A stretch of 64,000 bases of DNA from Silene latifolia (Eukaryota > Streptophyta > Magnoliopsida > Caryophyllales > Caryophyllaceae), in NCBI RefSeq assembly GCF_048544455.1, contig NC_133537.1, positions 18,103,541 through 18,167,540 on the forward strand, given 5' to 3'. Shown here in pieces: positions 35,854 to 48,000 of this stretch. Numbering within the stretch: the stretch's first letter is position 1; each line of letters opens with the position of its first letter. Under the pieces are notes generated by a model, which was not told where the DNA came from, did no database searches, and saw only the letters and a program-made list of their open reading frames with translations. The position numbers and the translations under genes are program-made.

Positions 35854-38800
35854 GGCTAAATCGGTATGTTTTCCTCTACTATACGACACATAATCAGCAA
35901 TGCAATTCTGAAAGTCAGTAAGAGGAGTAATAATGCATGTATCTGTGCTTAGTAAATTACGATTTGCAAGGATGCTCAGAGACTCTGGTTGACTTCTTTC
36001 ATGTTCATGAACATTTTCATTGTTGATGACTTTGCCCTTGGTAGTGTCACCACTGTCAAGCAGATTATACTCATTTGTACTCTTGTCGTTTGTATTACTC
36101 ACATCTGTCATGCTGTCATTGTTCTCACAAGCATCATAACCATCTGGTATATTCCCTTATGTACAACCTACCTCCATTGTTCTCTTCTTAACCCTAACAG
36201 TCTCATTGTTGTCAGGGACACCAATATCATCGGTACTCTTCTCTTTCTTTCCAACTACCTCCTCTTATATATTCTCATCTCAAACAGTCTCATCACCCTC
36301 GTAGAATTCTTCATCAGACGAATCCAGTTTCTTTGGGAAGGGCTTCTCTTGATACTGCTTCACCTTTGTTAAAACGTCATCACAAACAATGTTGCACTTG
36401 GATGAAACCAAAGTGCAAAGATATTTGATTCTCAATATTCGAAGTCCATCCATCTACAAAAGTTAGAATATCTTGAGGATAGGTAACTTATAAACAAGAA
36501 TGTGCTTTTAATACTTTAAAAAAGATCATTTAATTAAACCAAAAGTACATTTACAATTATTGGATATAAATGGTTTAGAAACTTACGTTGTTTTTTGTCA
36601 ACCCACAAGTCCAATACTGACTCCCCTTGTACGTTTCCATGTGTTTCATTGTGTAAATACCACAATCAACAACATTTTGATGGTTTCTCCAAGGCATTTT
36701 CAATACAGTAGGCTCCATTGCTCTTACTCTTTCCTTCAAATCACCAATGTCATTGAAATATTCTGCCAAAGCATTACGCTGCATGAAAAAATTCAGATCA
36801 AACTGTCTAGAGAGACCGTGAAAAAAATATGACATTGTAAAAGAAAAAATAACCAATGAAAGGCAACTGAACAATTACCATATTCCAAGGTTTGTTTCCA
36901 TAACGAGTTTTTGGGGTTTCATCATGCTGTTGATTATCAAGAATGACAAACTTGTTCTTCTCCATATTGAATACGAACAGGTAAAAATGCTTGTCGGATA
37001 TTATTGGGAAAAAAACTGTTTTATATAAGAAAATATTAGAAGATACAACAGACATAAAATTTGTTACGAGAGTAAATTAGCAGCAGAAAACACTATGTAT
37101 TGACTATATATATTGTTTGAGCTAACCATATCAACTTTTATCACATCAATAATCCCAGCATGATTTAACTCATTTCTAAAATGCCTCTTGAATACTTTCA
37201 ATTGTCTTTCAAATTTGAATTCTTTCCTTTGCCCTTGAAATGCTTGCTGCACACACACAGAACATAATATTCTTCTATTAATATACATTTGTACAACATA
37301 AAATTATTGTAATATAGAATGAAATAAAATTTTACATACAAATACGAGGGTTGAAGCAAAGAATCGACGTGGTGCTGAAGATTTTCTTTCAAGTTCATTG
37401 AAATTCAAGTAAGCTGACCAACAATCAACCACAGCATCTGCTATATACCGAGGTGGTTTTAGAGATGCAAACAGATATCGGGTACCCACAACATTCTTAA
37501 ACTCAAAGAGCTTCTCACTGGTTCAGACGTTACACAAAACAAGTCAGTTAATTACACATATGTACATTATCTTTATTAATAATGCACATAATATCCAACG
37601 AAATGTACAGAATGATTAAATAAAAGAAACATAATGAGTAGAATAAAATATACCCATCAAGAACAATACCTTTTTCCTTGGTGTAGTAGACGTAGTCAGC
37701 AATACAGTGCTGAAACTCAGATGGCTCTGTACATGGGTCAGTGTCTCCTCTTAGTAAATCAAGTTCAGTACTAATATCTAAGCTTGGATTGGGATTGGTT
37801 GCCTTGGGTTCTTCACTGTAATCTTCAGATAACATCCTACATACAAGGGTATTTATAAGATTATCCGTACTGGCTTTTTCCTCATTCTCCCCGTCACTAT
37901 CAACATAAAGATGGTTCGAATCATTTCATACATTCTTGTCATCATCAGACGTTTTGTTTTTGTCACACTCCCCTTCTGACACCTCTTTCTTGTTGTCTTC
38001 ATTCCCATTTTCAACCTTGTTATGTTCATTCACATTGTAAACTAATTCACCTTCTTTTCTCAATGCACAAGGCTTCTGGAGTAGTTGAAATGTATGAAAT
38101 TAAAGAACAATACACTTAAGCACCAAGTTAACATAATATAACAAAAAATATGATCAACATATTTACCTTTTTGTATGTATAAAAAATCGGCCTCTTCAAT
38201 GACATGCTTTCAACCTGAATACTATTTTTTAAAGTTATGTTTACATTATTCAAAGCTTCAACAACCAAAGGATGATTACTAATATCATTCTCAGCAGCAG
38301 GAACAACATCTGGAATATTAGCAACATTAATACCAAAAGAACTTTCACTATCAGCGGAGCTGTGCTCATTTGACAAATTGAGTAAACTAAATGCATGATC
38401 ACAGAGCTTCTTAGCAGTCTTGTTCTCCTTAATTATTGATGCTCCTTTTTCTAACTTAGACTTAACAGATGATATGTTTTGAGCTAAACTAGTTATACAT
38501 TTAGCAAGATCAAGAATATACTCCTCAGTGTAGTTCTTTGTTTGATAGACATATTCGACACCTGTATTGTCAACCACCTCCTCCATTGGTGCTTCCAACT
38601 TACCATTTCCAAACATACCACTTTTCATCTCATCCTTCTCTCTCGATGATAACAAACTACTAGTCCAACCTACCAACGTATAATAATCTCTTTCAACTTT
38701 TCGTTCCACATGAACAACGCGATCAACATAGATGAGCTGCAAAAAAAAAAAAAAAAAAAAATTAATTAGAAGAGAATGAAAACGTACCTTGCAATGTTAA

Positions 38801-39799
38801 ATTAATTTATGAACTTCAAATATATTTTTTGAGACTTCTTACCTCCAAAAACAACAGTGGCCCGCCGAAGTGAGTCTCCTTTTCCACCCACTCAATCTTG
38901 CTTTCTTGGAGACTTTTTAACAAAAAGGAACACCAATTGTAATCTTTGATTTCATCAACATTCATCAACGATTTCAAAACATGATGATTAACCAAAGGCT
39001 TTTGGGTGTTTCTCATTAGCAAAGAAACAGCAAACACAACAAAGTTAACCTTGAATTCATCACCACCATGATCATGATTTATCAACCAATTCTCAAGCGT
39101 TTTGAGTGGAACTTGTCCATCTTTTATACCAAATTGTTGTTTCCATTTGCCATAAAATTCTTGAAATTCTTCTGATTCAGTATGAGTTTTGGATAATTCA
39201 ACTGTTTTAGGGCCTATTGGAAATCCAAATGTTGATCTTACATCAGAAACTTTCAAGAACAACTTCTCACCATCAAGAAGATCAATACAGTTTTGGTATG
39301 GGTTATACTGCTTAATTAACCAGTACCCAAGCTTTAAAATAATGGAACGAACTCTTAACCAAAACAGCCCACTAAATCCAATCTCTTCTAGCGTGCACCA
39401 CTGTTCGTATGACAAACGTTCAACTACCTCAACTACTCCTGTAGGAGACATTCTCGTATATGCACTTTTAAACGAAGAGAAATCAAACTTCTGCTTACAC
39501 TTGGAACCCAATACCATCTTATTACTTACTTTACCCTTTTGAGGACTTTCTTTCTTTGCAGTAACAATTTGTTTATTAACAGAAATAATTTGTTTCTTAA
39601 CTGCAAGATCATCGTCACTTTCTTCATTTATCTTCTTTGCGAAAGATTGTATAGACTTAGATTTACTGTTAATAGTAGCTGATTTAAGCTTTCTTGTAAA
39701 TGGAGCACACTCATTTTTACCATCAGTGCAACTTTCAGTTGGTGGAAAAATAAAAGTAACTTTTCTCCGCTTTTGAGATTTTTTATCTTCCTGCTCCAT
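34410..39799 (-). pseudogene. Double Ulp1 (C48) protease gene 1 of the giant MULE
   Basis: Ulp1-type cysteine proteases process or remove SUMO. Minus strand. Exon 1 (39799-38843) has a basic N terminus (MEQEDKKSQKRRKVTF) and a plant transposon-type domain with SYEQWCTLEEIGFSGLFWLR. Exon 2 (38736-38167) is charged and helical. Two protease units follow. The proximal unit (about 37525-36590) has KHFYLFVFNMEKNKFVILDN (catalytic His) and NVVDCGIYTMKHMETY (catalytic Cys). The distal unit (about 35590-34670) has RHYHLLVIDSNKYKFIIIDN and TDCGVYVMRHMETF. Each ends with an acidic tail; the last exon ends EEYDDEDEEDAELKP and TAA at 34412. Exon joins are GT-AG by eye. In-frame stops occur before the proximal unit (near 37930) and in the segment joining the units (about 36120-36290), so it is probably decayed, unless those parts are spliced out. 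Confidence 0.8.
35770..35850. repeat. (TA)n microsatellite in an intron of Ulp1 gene 1
   Basis: About 80 bp of pure TA repeat, just after a splice-donor-like site (AGGTATATATA on the minus strand). Confidence 0.95.
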
Positions 39800-39830
39800 A
39801 GTCTGTAATAATAAAATGAAATTACAAAAC

Positions 39831-40335
39831 AAGTAGAGATAATCAGCAGTTATCTAATTTTAGAAAATGTACATTAATCACAAATATAATGTTCTTTTAG
39901 ATGATTCAGAATAATTTCTATACTAATAACAAACGGCACATTAATTTAAGCTGAATGTACATTATATTATTACCTTCAATTAAAAATCCAAAAATTAACA
40001 AGTAGAGATAATCAGCAGTTACCTAATTTTAGGAAATGTACATTAATAACAAATATAATGTTCTTTGCATATTTCAGAACAGTTCCTATATTAAAAACAA
40101 ACGACACATTAATTTCAGCTGAATGTATTATATTATTACGTTCAATTGAAAATACAAAATTGACAAGTAGAGATAATCACCAGTTACCTAATTTTAGGAA
40201 ATGTACATTAGTCACAAAGATAATGTACTTTTAGATGATTCAGAACAATTTCTATATTAAAAACAATACGCACATTAATTTAAAGCTGTATGAACAATAT
40301 ATATTATTACCTTCAATTAAAAATTCAAAATTAAC
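39831..40335. repeat. Three-copy tandem repeat upstream of Ulp1 gene 1
   Basis: Units starting AAGTAGAGATAATCA recur at 39831, 40010 and 40165 (periods about 179 and 155 bp) and share AATGTACATTAATCACAAAT and TTACCTTCAATTAAAAAT. They lie in the presumed promoter or leader of the minus-strand gene. Confidence 0.85.
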
Positions 40336-40835
40336 AGAAACTAGAAAGTAAATGTTGAAAGAATACTTCAGAGATATAAAATTGGGGAAGAACAATGCGA
40401 ATGTGTTTCTAAAGGTAGAAAAAATAATTCATGCACATTAATCCGAATGAATTTTTAACAGTAAAGTAGTATAAATATCTGAAATCAAAACATCAAAATT
40501 ATACTGCTGTTGAACAATTAAGTGATCCAAACTAATCATTATATTAGAGTTATGATAGAGAAGAAACGAAATTGAAAAGAAAATACCTTAGTATAACGGA
40601 GGAAATTGGGCGTAACGTCAAAATTATACTACTGTTGAACAATTCTCCTATGACAACGTCTATACTGGTAATGTAAAACGACTGAGCTAAAAACTGGTTA
40701 CTACTTTTATTTTTTTACTCCGTTTCTTTTTTCTTGTAGGTAGTTAGTTGCTAGTGTATTGTAACTGTTAAAAAAATAAGGGAAATGATAAATACATTTA
40801 ATACCCTAAAATAGTTAGTTAGTTACCTTGAAGCT
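40336..40835. other. Upstream flank of Ulp1 gene 1
   Basis: AT-rich, with no gene or clear repeat. Probably promoter and leader sequence of the minus-strand gene. Confidence 0.4.
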
Positions 40836-43560
40836 TTGCCACTGCAGTCCCCGAAAGGGGTGATTTACATGGTCCATGTGTTAGTGCAGGAATGCATGGG
40901 CCCGGAGGGATTCAACCCCCTTGTCATCCAAAAAAAAAAAAAAAAAAAGACACCTGATGGACCGAGTAAACCCTTTTTTTTGGGGGGTATCCTAAAACGG
41001 GACGGGAAAGGGTTTAGGGTTGGATTAGGCGGATCCTTGCTTCTCATTTGAAGGCGGCAAGACAAAAAGACACCCTAGAGGGGCCGAGTGAACCCTTTTT
41101 GGGGGGCCGGGTATCCTAAAACGGGATGGGAAAGGGTTTAGGGTTTGATTAGGGGGATCCGCAATAGCGGATCCCCCTAATCAAACCCTAAACCCTTTCC
41201 CTTGCTTCTCATTGAAGGCGGCAATACAAAAAGACACCCTAGAGGGGCCGAGTGAACCCTTTGGGGGGGGGGGGGGGTGGTTATCCTAAAGCGGGACGGG
41301 AAAGGGTTTAGGTTTTGATTAGGCGGACCGCTACCGCGGATCCCCCAAATCAAACCCTAAACCCTTTCCCTTGCTTCTCATTTGAAGGCGGCAAGACAAA
41401 AAGACACCCTAGAGGGGCCGAGTGAACCCTTTTTGGGGGTGACCGGGTATCCTAAAGCGGGACGGGAAAGGGTTTAGGGTTTGATTAGGGGGATCCGCGG
41501 TAGCGGTCCACCTAATCAAACCCTAAACCCTTTCCCTTGCTTCTCATTTGAAGGCGGCAAGACAAAAAGACACCCTAAAGGGGCCGAGTGGTCCCTTTTT
41601 GGGGGGACCGGGTATCCTAAAATGCGACGGGAAAGGGTTTAGGATTTGATTAGGCGGACCGCTACCGCGGATCCCCCTAATCAAACCCTAAACCATTTCC
41701 CTTGCTTCTCATTTGAATGCGGCAAGACAAAAAGACACCCTAAAAGGGCCGAGTGAACCCTTTTTTGGGGGGGGACCGGGTATCCTAAAACGGGACGGGA
41801 AAGGGTTTAGGGTTTGATTAGGCGGACCGCTACCGCGGATCCCCCTAATCAAACCCTAAACCCTTTCCCTTGCTTCTCATTTGAAGGCAGCAATACAAAA
41901 AGACACCCTAGAGGGGCCGAGTGAACCCTTTTTGGGAGAGCCGATTATCCTAAAGCGGGACGGGAAAGGGTTTAGGGTTTGATTAGGTGGACCGCTACCG
42001 CGGATCCCCCTAATCAAACCCTAAACCCTTTCCCTTGCTTCTCATTTGAAGGCGGCAAGACAAAAAGACACCCTAGAGGGGCGGAGTGAACCCTTTTTGG
42101 GGGGACCGGGTATCCTAAGACGGGACGGGAAAGGGTTTAGGGTTTGATTAGGCCGGACCGCTACTGCGGATCCCCATAAACCAACCCTAAACCCTTTCCC
42201 TTGCTTCTCATTCGAAGGTGGCAAGACAAAAAGACACCCTAGAGGGGCCGAGTGAACCCTTTTTTGGAGGGTCGGGTATCCTAAAACGGGACGGGAGAGG
42301 GTTTAGGGTTTGATTAGGCGGACCGCTACCGTGGATCCCCCTAATCAAACCCTAAAACCTTTCCCCTGCTTTTCATTCGAAGGCGGCAAGACAAAAAGAA
42401 ACCCTAGAGGGGCCGAGTGAACCCTTTTTTGGGGGGTCGGGTATCCTAAAACGGGACGGGAAAGGGTTTAGGGTTTGATTAGGCGGACCGCTACCGCGGA
42501 TCCCCCTAATCAAACCCGCAACGCTTTCCCTTGCTTCTCATTTGAAGGCGGCAAGACAAAAAGACACCCTAGAGGGGCCGAGTGAACCCTTTTTTGGGGG
42601 GGGGACCGGGTATCCTAAACGGGACGGGAAAGGGTTTAGGGTTTGATTAGGCGGACCGCTACCGCGGATCCCTCTAATCAAACCCTAAACCCTTTCCCTT
42701 GCTTCTCATTCGAAGGCGTCAAGACAAAAAGACACCCTAGAGGGGCCGAGTGAACCATTTTTGGGGGGACCGGGTATCCTAAAACGGGACGGGAAAGGGT
42801 TTAGGGTTTGATTAGGCGGACCGCTACCGCGGATCGCCTTAATCAAACTCTAAAATCTTTCCCTTACTTCTCAATCGAAGGCGGCAAGATAAAAAGACAA
42901 CCTAGAGGGGCCGAGTTAACCCTTTTTTGGGGGACCGCGTATCCTAAAACGGGACGGTAAAGGGTTTAGGGTTTGATTAGGCGGACCGCTACCGCGGATC
43001 GCCCTAATCCAACCCTAAACCCTTTCCCTTGCTTGTCATTCGAAGGCGGCAAGACAAAAAGATACTCTAGAGTGGCCGAGTGAACCCTTTTTTTTGGGGG
43101 GGGGGGGGGGGGGCGGGTATCCAAAATGGGACGGGAAAGGGTTTAGGGTTTGATTAGGCGGACCGCTACCCGCGGATCCCCCTAATAAAACCCTAAACCC
43201 TTTCCCTTGCTTGTCATTCGAAGGCGGCAAGACAAAAAGACACCCTAGAGGGGCCGAGTGAACCCTTTTTTGGGGGCCGGGTATCCTAAAACGGGACGGG
43301 AAAGGGTTTAGGGTTTGATTAGGCTGACCGCTACCGCGGATCCGGCTAATTCAACCTTAAACTCTTTCCCTTGCTTCTCATTAGAAGGCGGCAAGACAAA
43401 AAGACACCCTAGAGGGGCTGAGTGAACCCTTTTGGGGGACGGGATTAAAACTAGGGGGCTGAGTATCCTAAAAAGGAACGGGAAAGGATTTATGGTTGGA
43501 TTAGGCAGACCGCGGTTTGCTTAATCCAACCTCAAACCCATTCCCTTATTTTAAGAGGAT
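40836..43560. repeat. Palindrome-bearing satellite array, about 15 units of roughly 165-178 bp
   Basis: Each unit contains GAAGGCGGCAAGACAAAAAG, ACACCCTAGAGGGGCCGAGT, a G-run, TATCCTAAAACGGGACGGG and then a long inverted repeat. In that repeat AAAGGGTTTAGGGTTTGATT is followed, around a CGCTACCGCGGATC centre, by AATCAAACCCTAAACCCTTT. Unit starts are seen near 41050, 41212, 41383, 41560, 41717, 41885, 42050, 42216, 42380, 42548, 42714, 42880, 43047, 43225 and 43385. G-runs of 5-17 vary between units. Short frames here are artefacts. Diverged units recur at 55860-56230. Confidence 0.95.
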
Positions 43561-43861
43561 AATCTTTGAAAGAAATGCGGGTTTAAAGCTTTGGTACATC
43601 GTTACATAGTAATATGGATATTTGTAAAATGTTGAAGGTACATTATAGTTGATCACTCTTGTAACTGGCTTTAAATTAGAAAGGGTCAATTCTAAACAGT
43701 TAAAGCTTAGGTAGATGATAATAATTTAGATTCAAATAAAAATTCATAATAAACTGCAAATATGTTCTGACAATAATACTTAATGAAACGCATATGTTTC
43801 TAAACTTAACCGCATATTATAATTATACATAAATTAACATCAAAGTTCTTAACCCTTTTCT

Positions 43862-44350
43862 GGGTTTACTGCAAACAGAAGAATGAACACTGCTCTCACC
43901 CTTCAGCAAGTCCTCCCTTAGATGTTTCTTATAACCGTCTATTAATTCCATAGCCTTCACGACTGCTGGTCAAGGTATAGTATTTTCACCATCAAGAAGA
44001 GCATATGATTCTCGTACAGCTGTGACACCGGTGAGAAACTGACGGTCCATGTCAGCCTCTGTGTACTATTTTTGTCTATTAGCTTCAAGTTGTCGGGCTA
44101 TGCTGTCTCTTTCAGCCGTGATAAACTTCATCTGCGCTTCAACAATGTCCAGCCTCTGTTGCAGTGACTTTGCATTCACTTCAGCTATGTCCAGTTTCTC
44201 GTACAACCCTTCCTGATGTTCTTCTAATACTTCGTTTTTACCAAGCACCTCAATAAGATATTGATCCAATGAATCTCTTTCGCGTTTCATTTCAGCGAGA
44301 TCATACTCAACTTCAGCGAGTTTTTGCTCGATATCCGACATTATTTCCAC
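43862..44350 (-). pseudogene. Coiled-coil protein gene relic in the giant MULE
   Basis: An open frame of 94 codons (44350-44066) begins MEIMSDIEQKLAEVEYDLAE and has strong heptad character (KSLQQRLDIVEAQMKF). After its TAG the same frame continues with coherent protein-like sequence (YTEADMDRQFLTGVTAVRES, then VVKAMELIDGYKKHLREDLL), interrupted by one more TGA. This reads as a gene of about 160 residues with two stop mutations. No catalytic domain is seen. The family is unknown to me, but small coiled-coil partners are plausible accessory proteins in large MULEs. It is loosely similar in style to the 95-residue frame at 4478-4765, without clear homology. Confidence 0.5.
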
Positions 44351-44794
44351 ATTGGTAACGGAACTCGTATTCTAGTTCAGGCAAAAAATAAACGTATTTT
44401 AAAAAGAGTGACAATAAACTTAAGGCATTATGGGAAGTACCAACTTCAACCATATTTAAGGCCATACTATAGGGTAAAACAAATTAACGTGGGCTTTCAC
44501 ATTGTATAATCATGCAAAGAGCAAACAATGTTATTGTGAAAACAGATTACAGCAAAAGGTAAAATAATCTTCTCCTGCAAATATTAAGCACATTGCCAGA
44601 TTGAAATATCTACTATACTTAATTTTGGAAAAACGTTCGAGCCACAAATGCAGTTTGATTTTCGGACTGAAACAACTTTTAATTAAATGCAGGACTAAAG
44701 TATATATTTCTTTTCACAAGATAAAAAAACATACTGATTAATCAAATAATACTTATAAATGAAATAATTTGAATGTTATATAGGCTACTATTTA
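44351..44794. other. AT-rich spacer within the giant MULE
   Basis: Probable upstream region of the coiled-coil relic. No feature is recognised. Confidence 0.4.
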
Positions 44795-44990
44795 CATAAA
44801 GATATGCATTTCTTTTGCAGAGATAAAATTATAAGAACAAAAAAAAAACCAGAAACCAGAGCACATTTTCAAGGGAGTGAAGACGTTTTCTATATGATTA
44901 TTCCATAGATTTTGTAATTAGCACACTAGTTTAGACAAGTATTTATAGTGAGTTTTATATTTAAACTGATTTTGAAATAGTCTTGAATGG
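44795..44990 (+). repeat. Internal direct repeat flanking the second LTR element (copy 1)
   Basis: Matches 51312-51485 closely (for example TTTTGTAATTAGCACACTAG and AAGTATTTATAGTGAGTTTT). The two copies lie on either side of the block that the LTR element split. Confidence 0.85.
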
Positions 44991-45039
44991 CTTTTGTAAG
45001 TATTTCTAATATTAATTAAATAGTATTATGTCGTTTACT

Positions 45040-48000
45040 TGTTAGAAATATATATCTCATTACTTTACATATTCATATATGTTTCAACTAATTTAGTCAT
45101 AAAAAATAATTTACAAATCTTATGCATGCAAACTTAAATTAAAAGAGAAGAAATCATTGTCCTTACTACATGATTTTCGTAACTCCCACTAAACTCCATG
45201 TATAATCATAACTTCTCAACCTATTGAGAAAAGTTTTATCACATGATCACAATGTTGATTACAACTCATTGATGTCCTACTTAAGACCCTTTCTTAAGTT
45301 TCACGTTATCTTAGGATTGCAAGAATCTACAAAACTCATGACATGTATTGAATACATTCCTTCTAATTGAAGAAGTGGGTTTTAGATTCACTTGCTGTAT
45401 GTGTATCCTCATAATGAAACACAATCCCTAAGAAGATCCAAATAGACTTAAGCATTTTACCTAGTGCAAAACTCTTTGCCACCAATCTTGCTTTGAAATC
45501 TCTCTTTATTAGTGCAAAACCCTTTGTCACTAATCAAGCCTTTTTATTTCGGATTTTCATGGCTCTAAGCCTTGTATTGAGTTGTGGCTTAAACATTCTC
45601 ATGTAAGTCATATGTTCATTACTTTCTAGAAGTAATCAACTTGAATCAAACGATTTCTTTTGTAAGTTATAAGCTCTTTAATTTCTTAGAAGTAGCATGA
45701 ATTCATCATTTTCAACAAGTGACGAGTTTAACCTCCTAGGTATTAAAGAAACATCTTACACAAAACGTCTCATGTAGTCTTAACCTCCTAGGTTTTAAAG
45801 AAACAACATCTTACACAAAACGTCTCATGTAGTCAAGAAAGACCAGTTTCTTGCGACATAACATTCTCTGTGGCATTCTTTGTGGCTCTTGAATAATTTC
45901 TCCCACTCTGTCTTCTAGAAATAAACTTGTATTTTAGAAAGACAGCTTCACGAGCCGCAAACCCGTCGTACTCGTGATAATTGAAAGGGAAAAATGAGCA
46001 TTTGTTTCTTGTGAAAACTTACAAATATGGTACTCTACCATGTCATATCTCATATGATTCGTTTTAGATTTAGTGGAAAAATAATTTAGACAAAATGATA
46101 AAATCCCCAAAAGGATCAAGTAACTCAAAGTAACTTGATCGAAGTCCAAACCATATCGAATAGCGTTTGATATCTTATCCAACCACACATTATTCCATAA
46201 TGCGTGCTAAGAGAGATTAACTTGTGATTCTAAATCACATTTCCTTTGGCTTATATCAAAGTCTTCACTTTGATAATCCCATCACGACTAAATCGTGATT
46301 CTTTGAACACTTTGAACTTCTTCAAAGATTTCTCTATTTACCTTATTAAGTGAACATATTAGCGTCAACTTAAATCGTTGGTAAAAGAAAATGATCAACC
46401 TATTTTGGATCAATGATTTACAACCTCGATCTCCTTTTCAACCAAAAGGCACGAGACATCTTGCTTTGAATACAAGATACGCATATACCATTAACAAACT
46501 AATGGTTTCAAGAGTACTCGATAACTCTTTGCGTTTATCATTCGAGAATTTAAGGTTTAATCTTGGGTTACCAATTTGAGTCTTGCATCATCTACATGAT
46601 ATATCATTCTAGTTTGGTTTAGAATATACTCACCTTGATAATGGGCTAGCCATACATCAAATCGTGGTGTATAGGGTCACAAAAGTGAAACCTCTTTTGT
46701 ATCTTAACAAGTATATATTCTTGTTTAGAGTTTATATACTTAATAGTCATAATTAAGTGCAACTATAAACCCAAAACTAGATTGATTACACAATGACTCT
46801 ATCTCTCGATATCATTGTTGCTAGTCGTCATATTCTAATCATCCTATGTATCAAGTACAATGATGAAAACCATCACCGGTTTCTAATATTGACGAAGTAG
46901 TACTAGCAAAACTTATGTTAATCGAATAAACATTTAAAGAAGAAGGTCTTATTAGATGTCCCACAACTAACTTGCCGATTCTTCAATAATTTGGGGTAGT
47001 TTCCTTTCTAGTGTCCAACATTTAAGACAATGGAAACTTTATCGGTCGGGATTGATAGGTTTAGTGTCGTTATTCTCAATAACTTTTCTTTTAACATTAC
47101 CTTGTATCAATTCCATTATAATCTTTACTTCTTGAACCTCGTCCTCATCTTAACGGTTTAAGAGAATGCTCCCACTCATTTCAATGAGTCATTGCTTTGA
47201 GAAGCAAAATTGAATTCATGAAGATCACTCTTCATTTGTTCGTTTTAGTCTTAAAACTTTCATTGAAGTGGTTGTGTTATTTTGGTCAATTACGAATTCT
47301 GACTAATCTAATTACCAAAACAATTTATCATTTCAAGGTACTTAATTCAATTAAGTATATGAAAAACAATCCATTGTAAGTAGATGTGTTAGTCAAGAAT
47401 CAAAAAACATGTTTGATAATGAATAACATTAATCTATACTCTTTACAAGAGATCCTTAGCAATGGTTCATTGAGGTTTTAGAAGCAAATTCATATTTGTC
47501 TTTAGTTACGATGTTTTAATGGAGATTTGAACTAAAATCGAAATGATAACGTATATGAATTGTGGTAAAGAAATAGAACAATATGATAACGGAATAATGA
47601 AAACAAAACATTTATCGTTATAATAATACTTGTAAATAACAAGTAAGGCATTTACATAGTGACCTCTACCCAACTATGATAAATGATTCCAAGATCCAAA
47701 TTCATATTAACTTGGGCATCGGTAAAGCCGAATACAACCCTCATCAATATAACTCGGTGGATTAACTCTTTAATCGATTCTACTTTTAGAACTCTTGGTC
47801 GATAAAATTACATTAATATTTATCTTTAGTCCGAAACACATCCGGCAACCGTCGAGAATACTTTCGTTGAGTTCAACCCAAATTTCGAATAAATGTGTCC
47901 ATGATCCAAATTTACATCAACTTGGGCATCGGTAAAGCCGAAAACAACCCTCATCTTTATAAATTCGGTGGGTAGACATTTATCACCCACTTCACCAACG

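Noticed and set aside
40836-43560. TTTAGGG words suggesting an interstitial telomere
   Set aside because: Only single TTTAGGG words per unit, in both orientations within a longer complex unit; not a (TTTAGGG)n tract.
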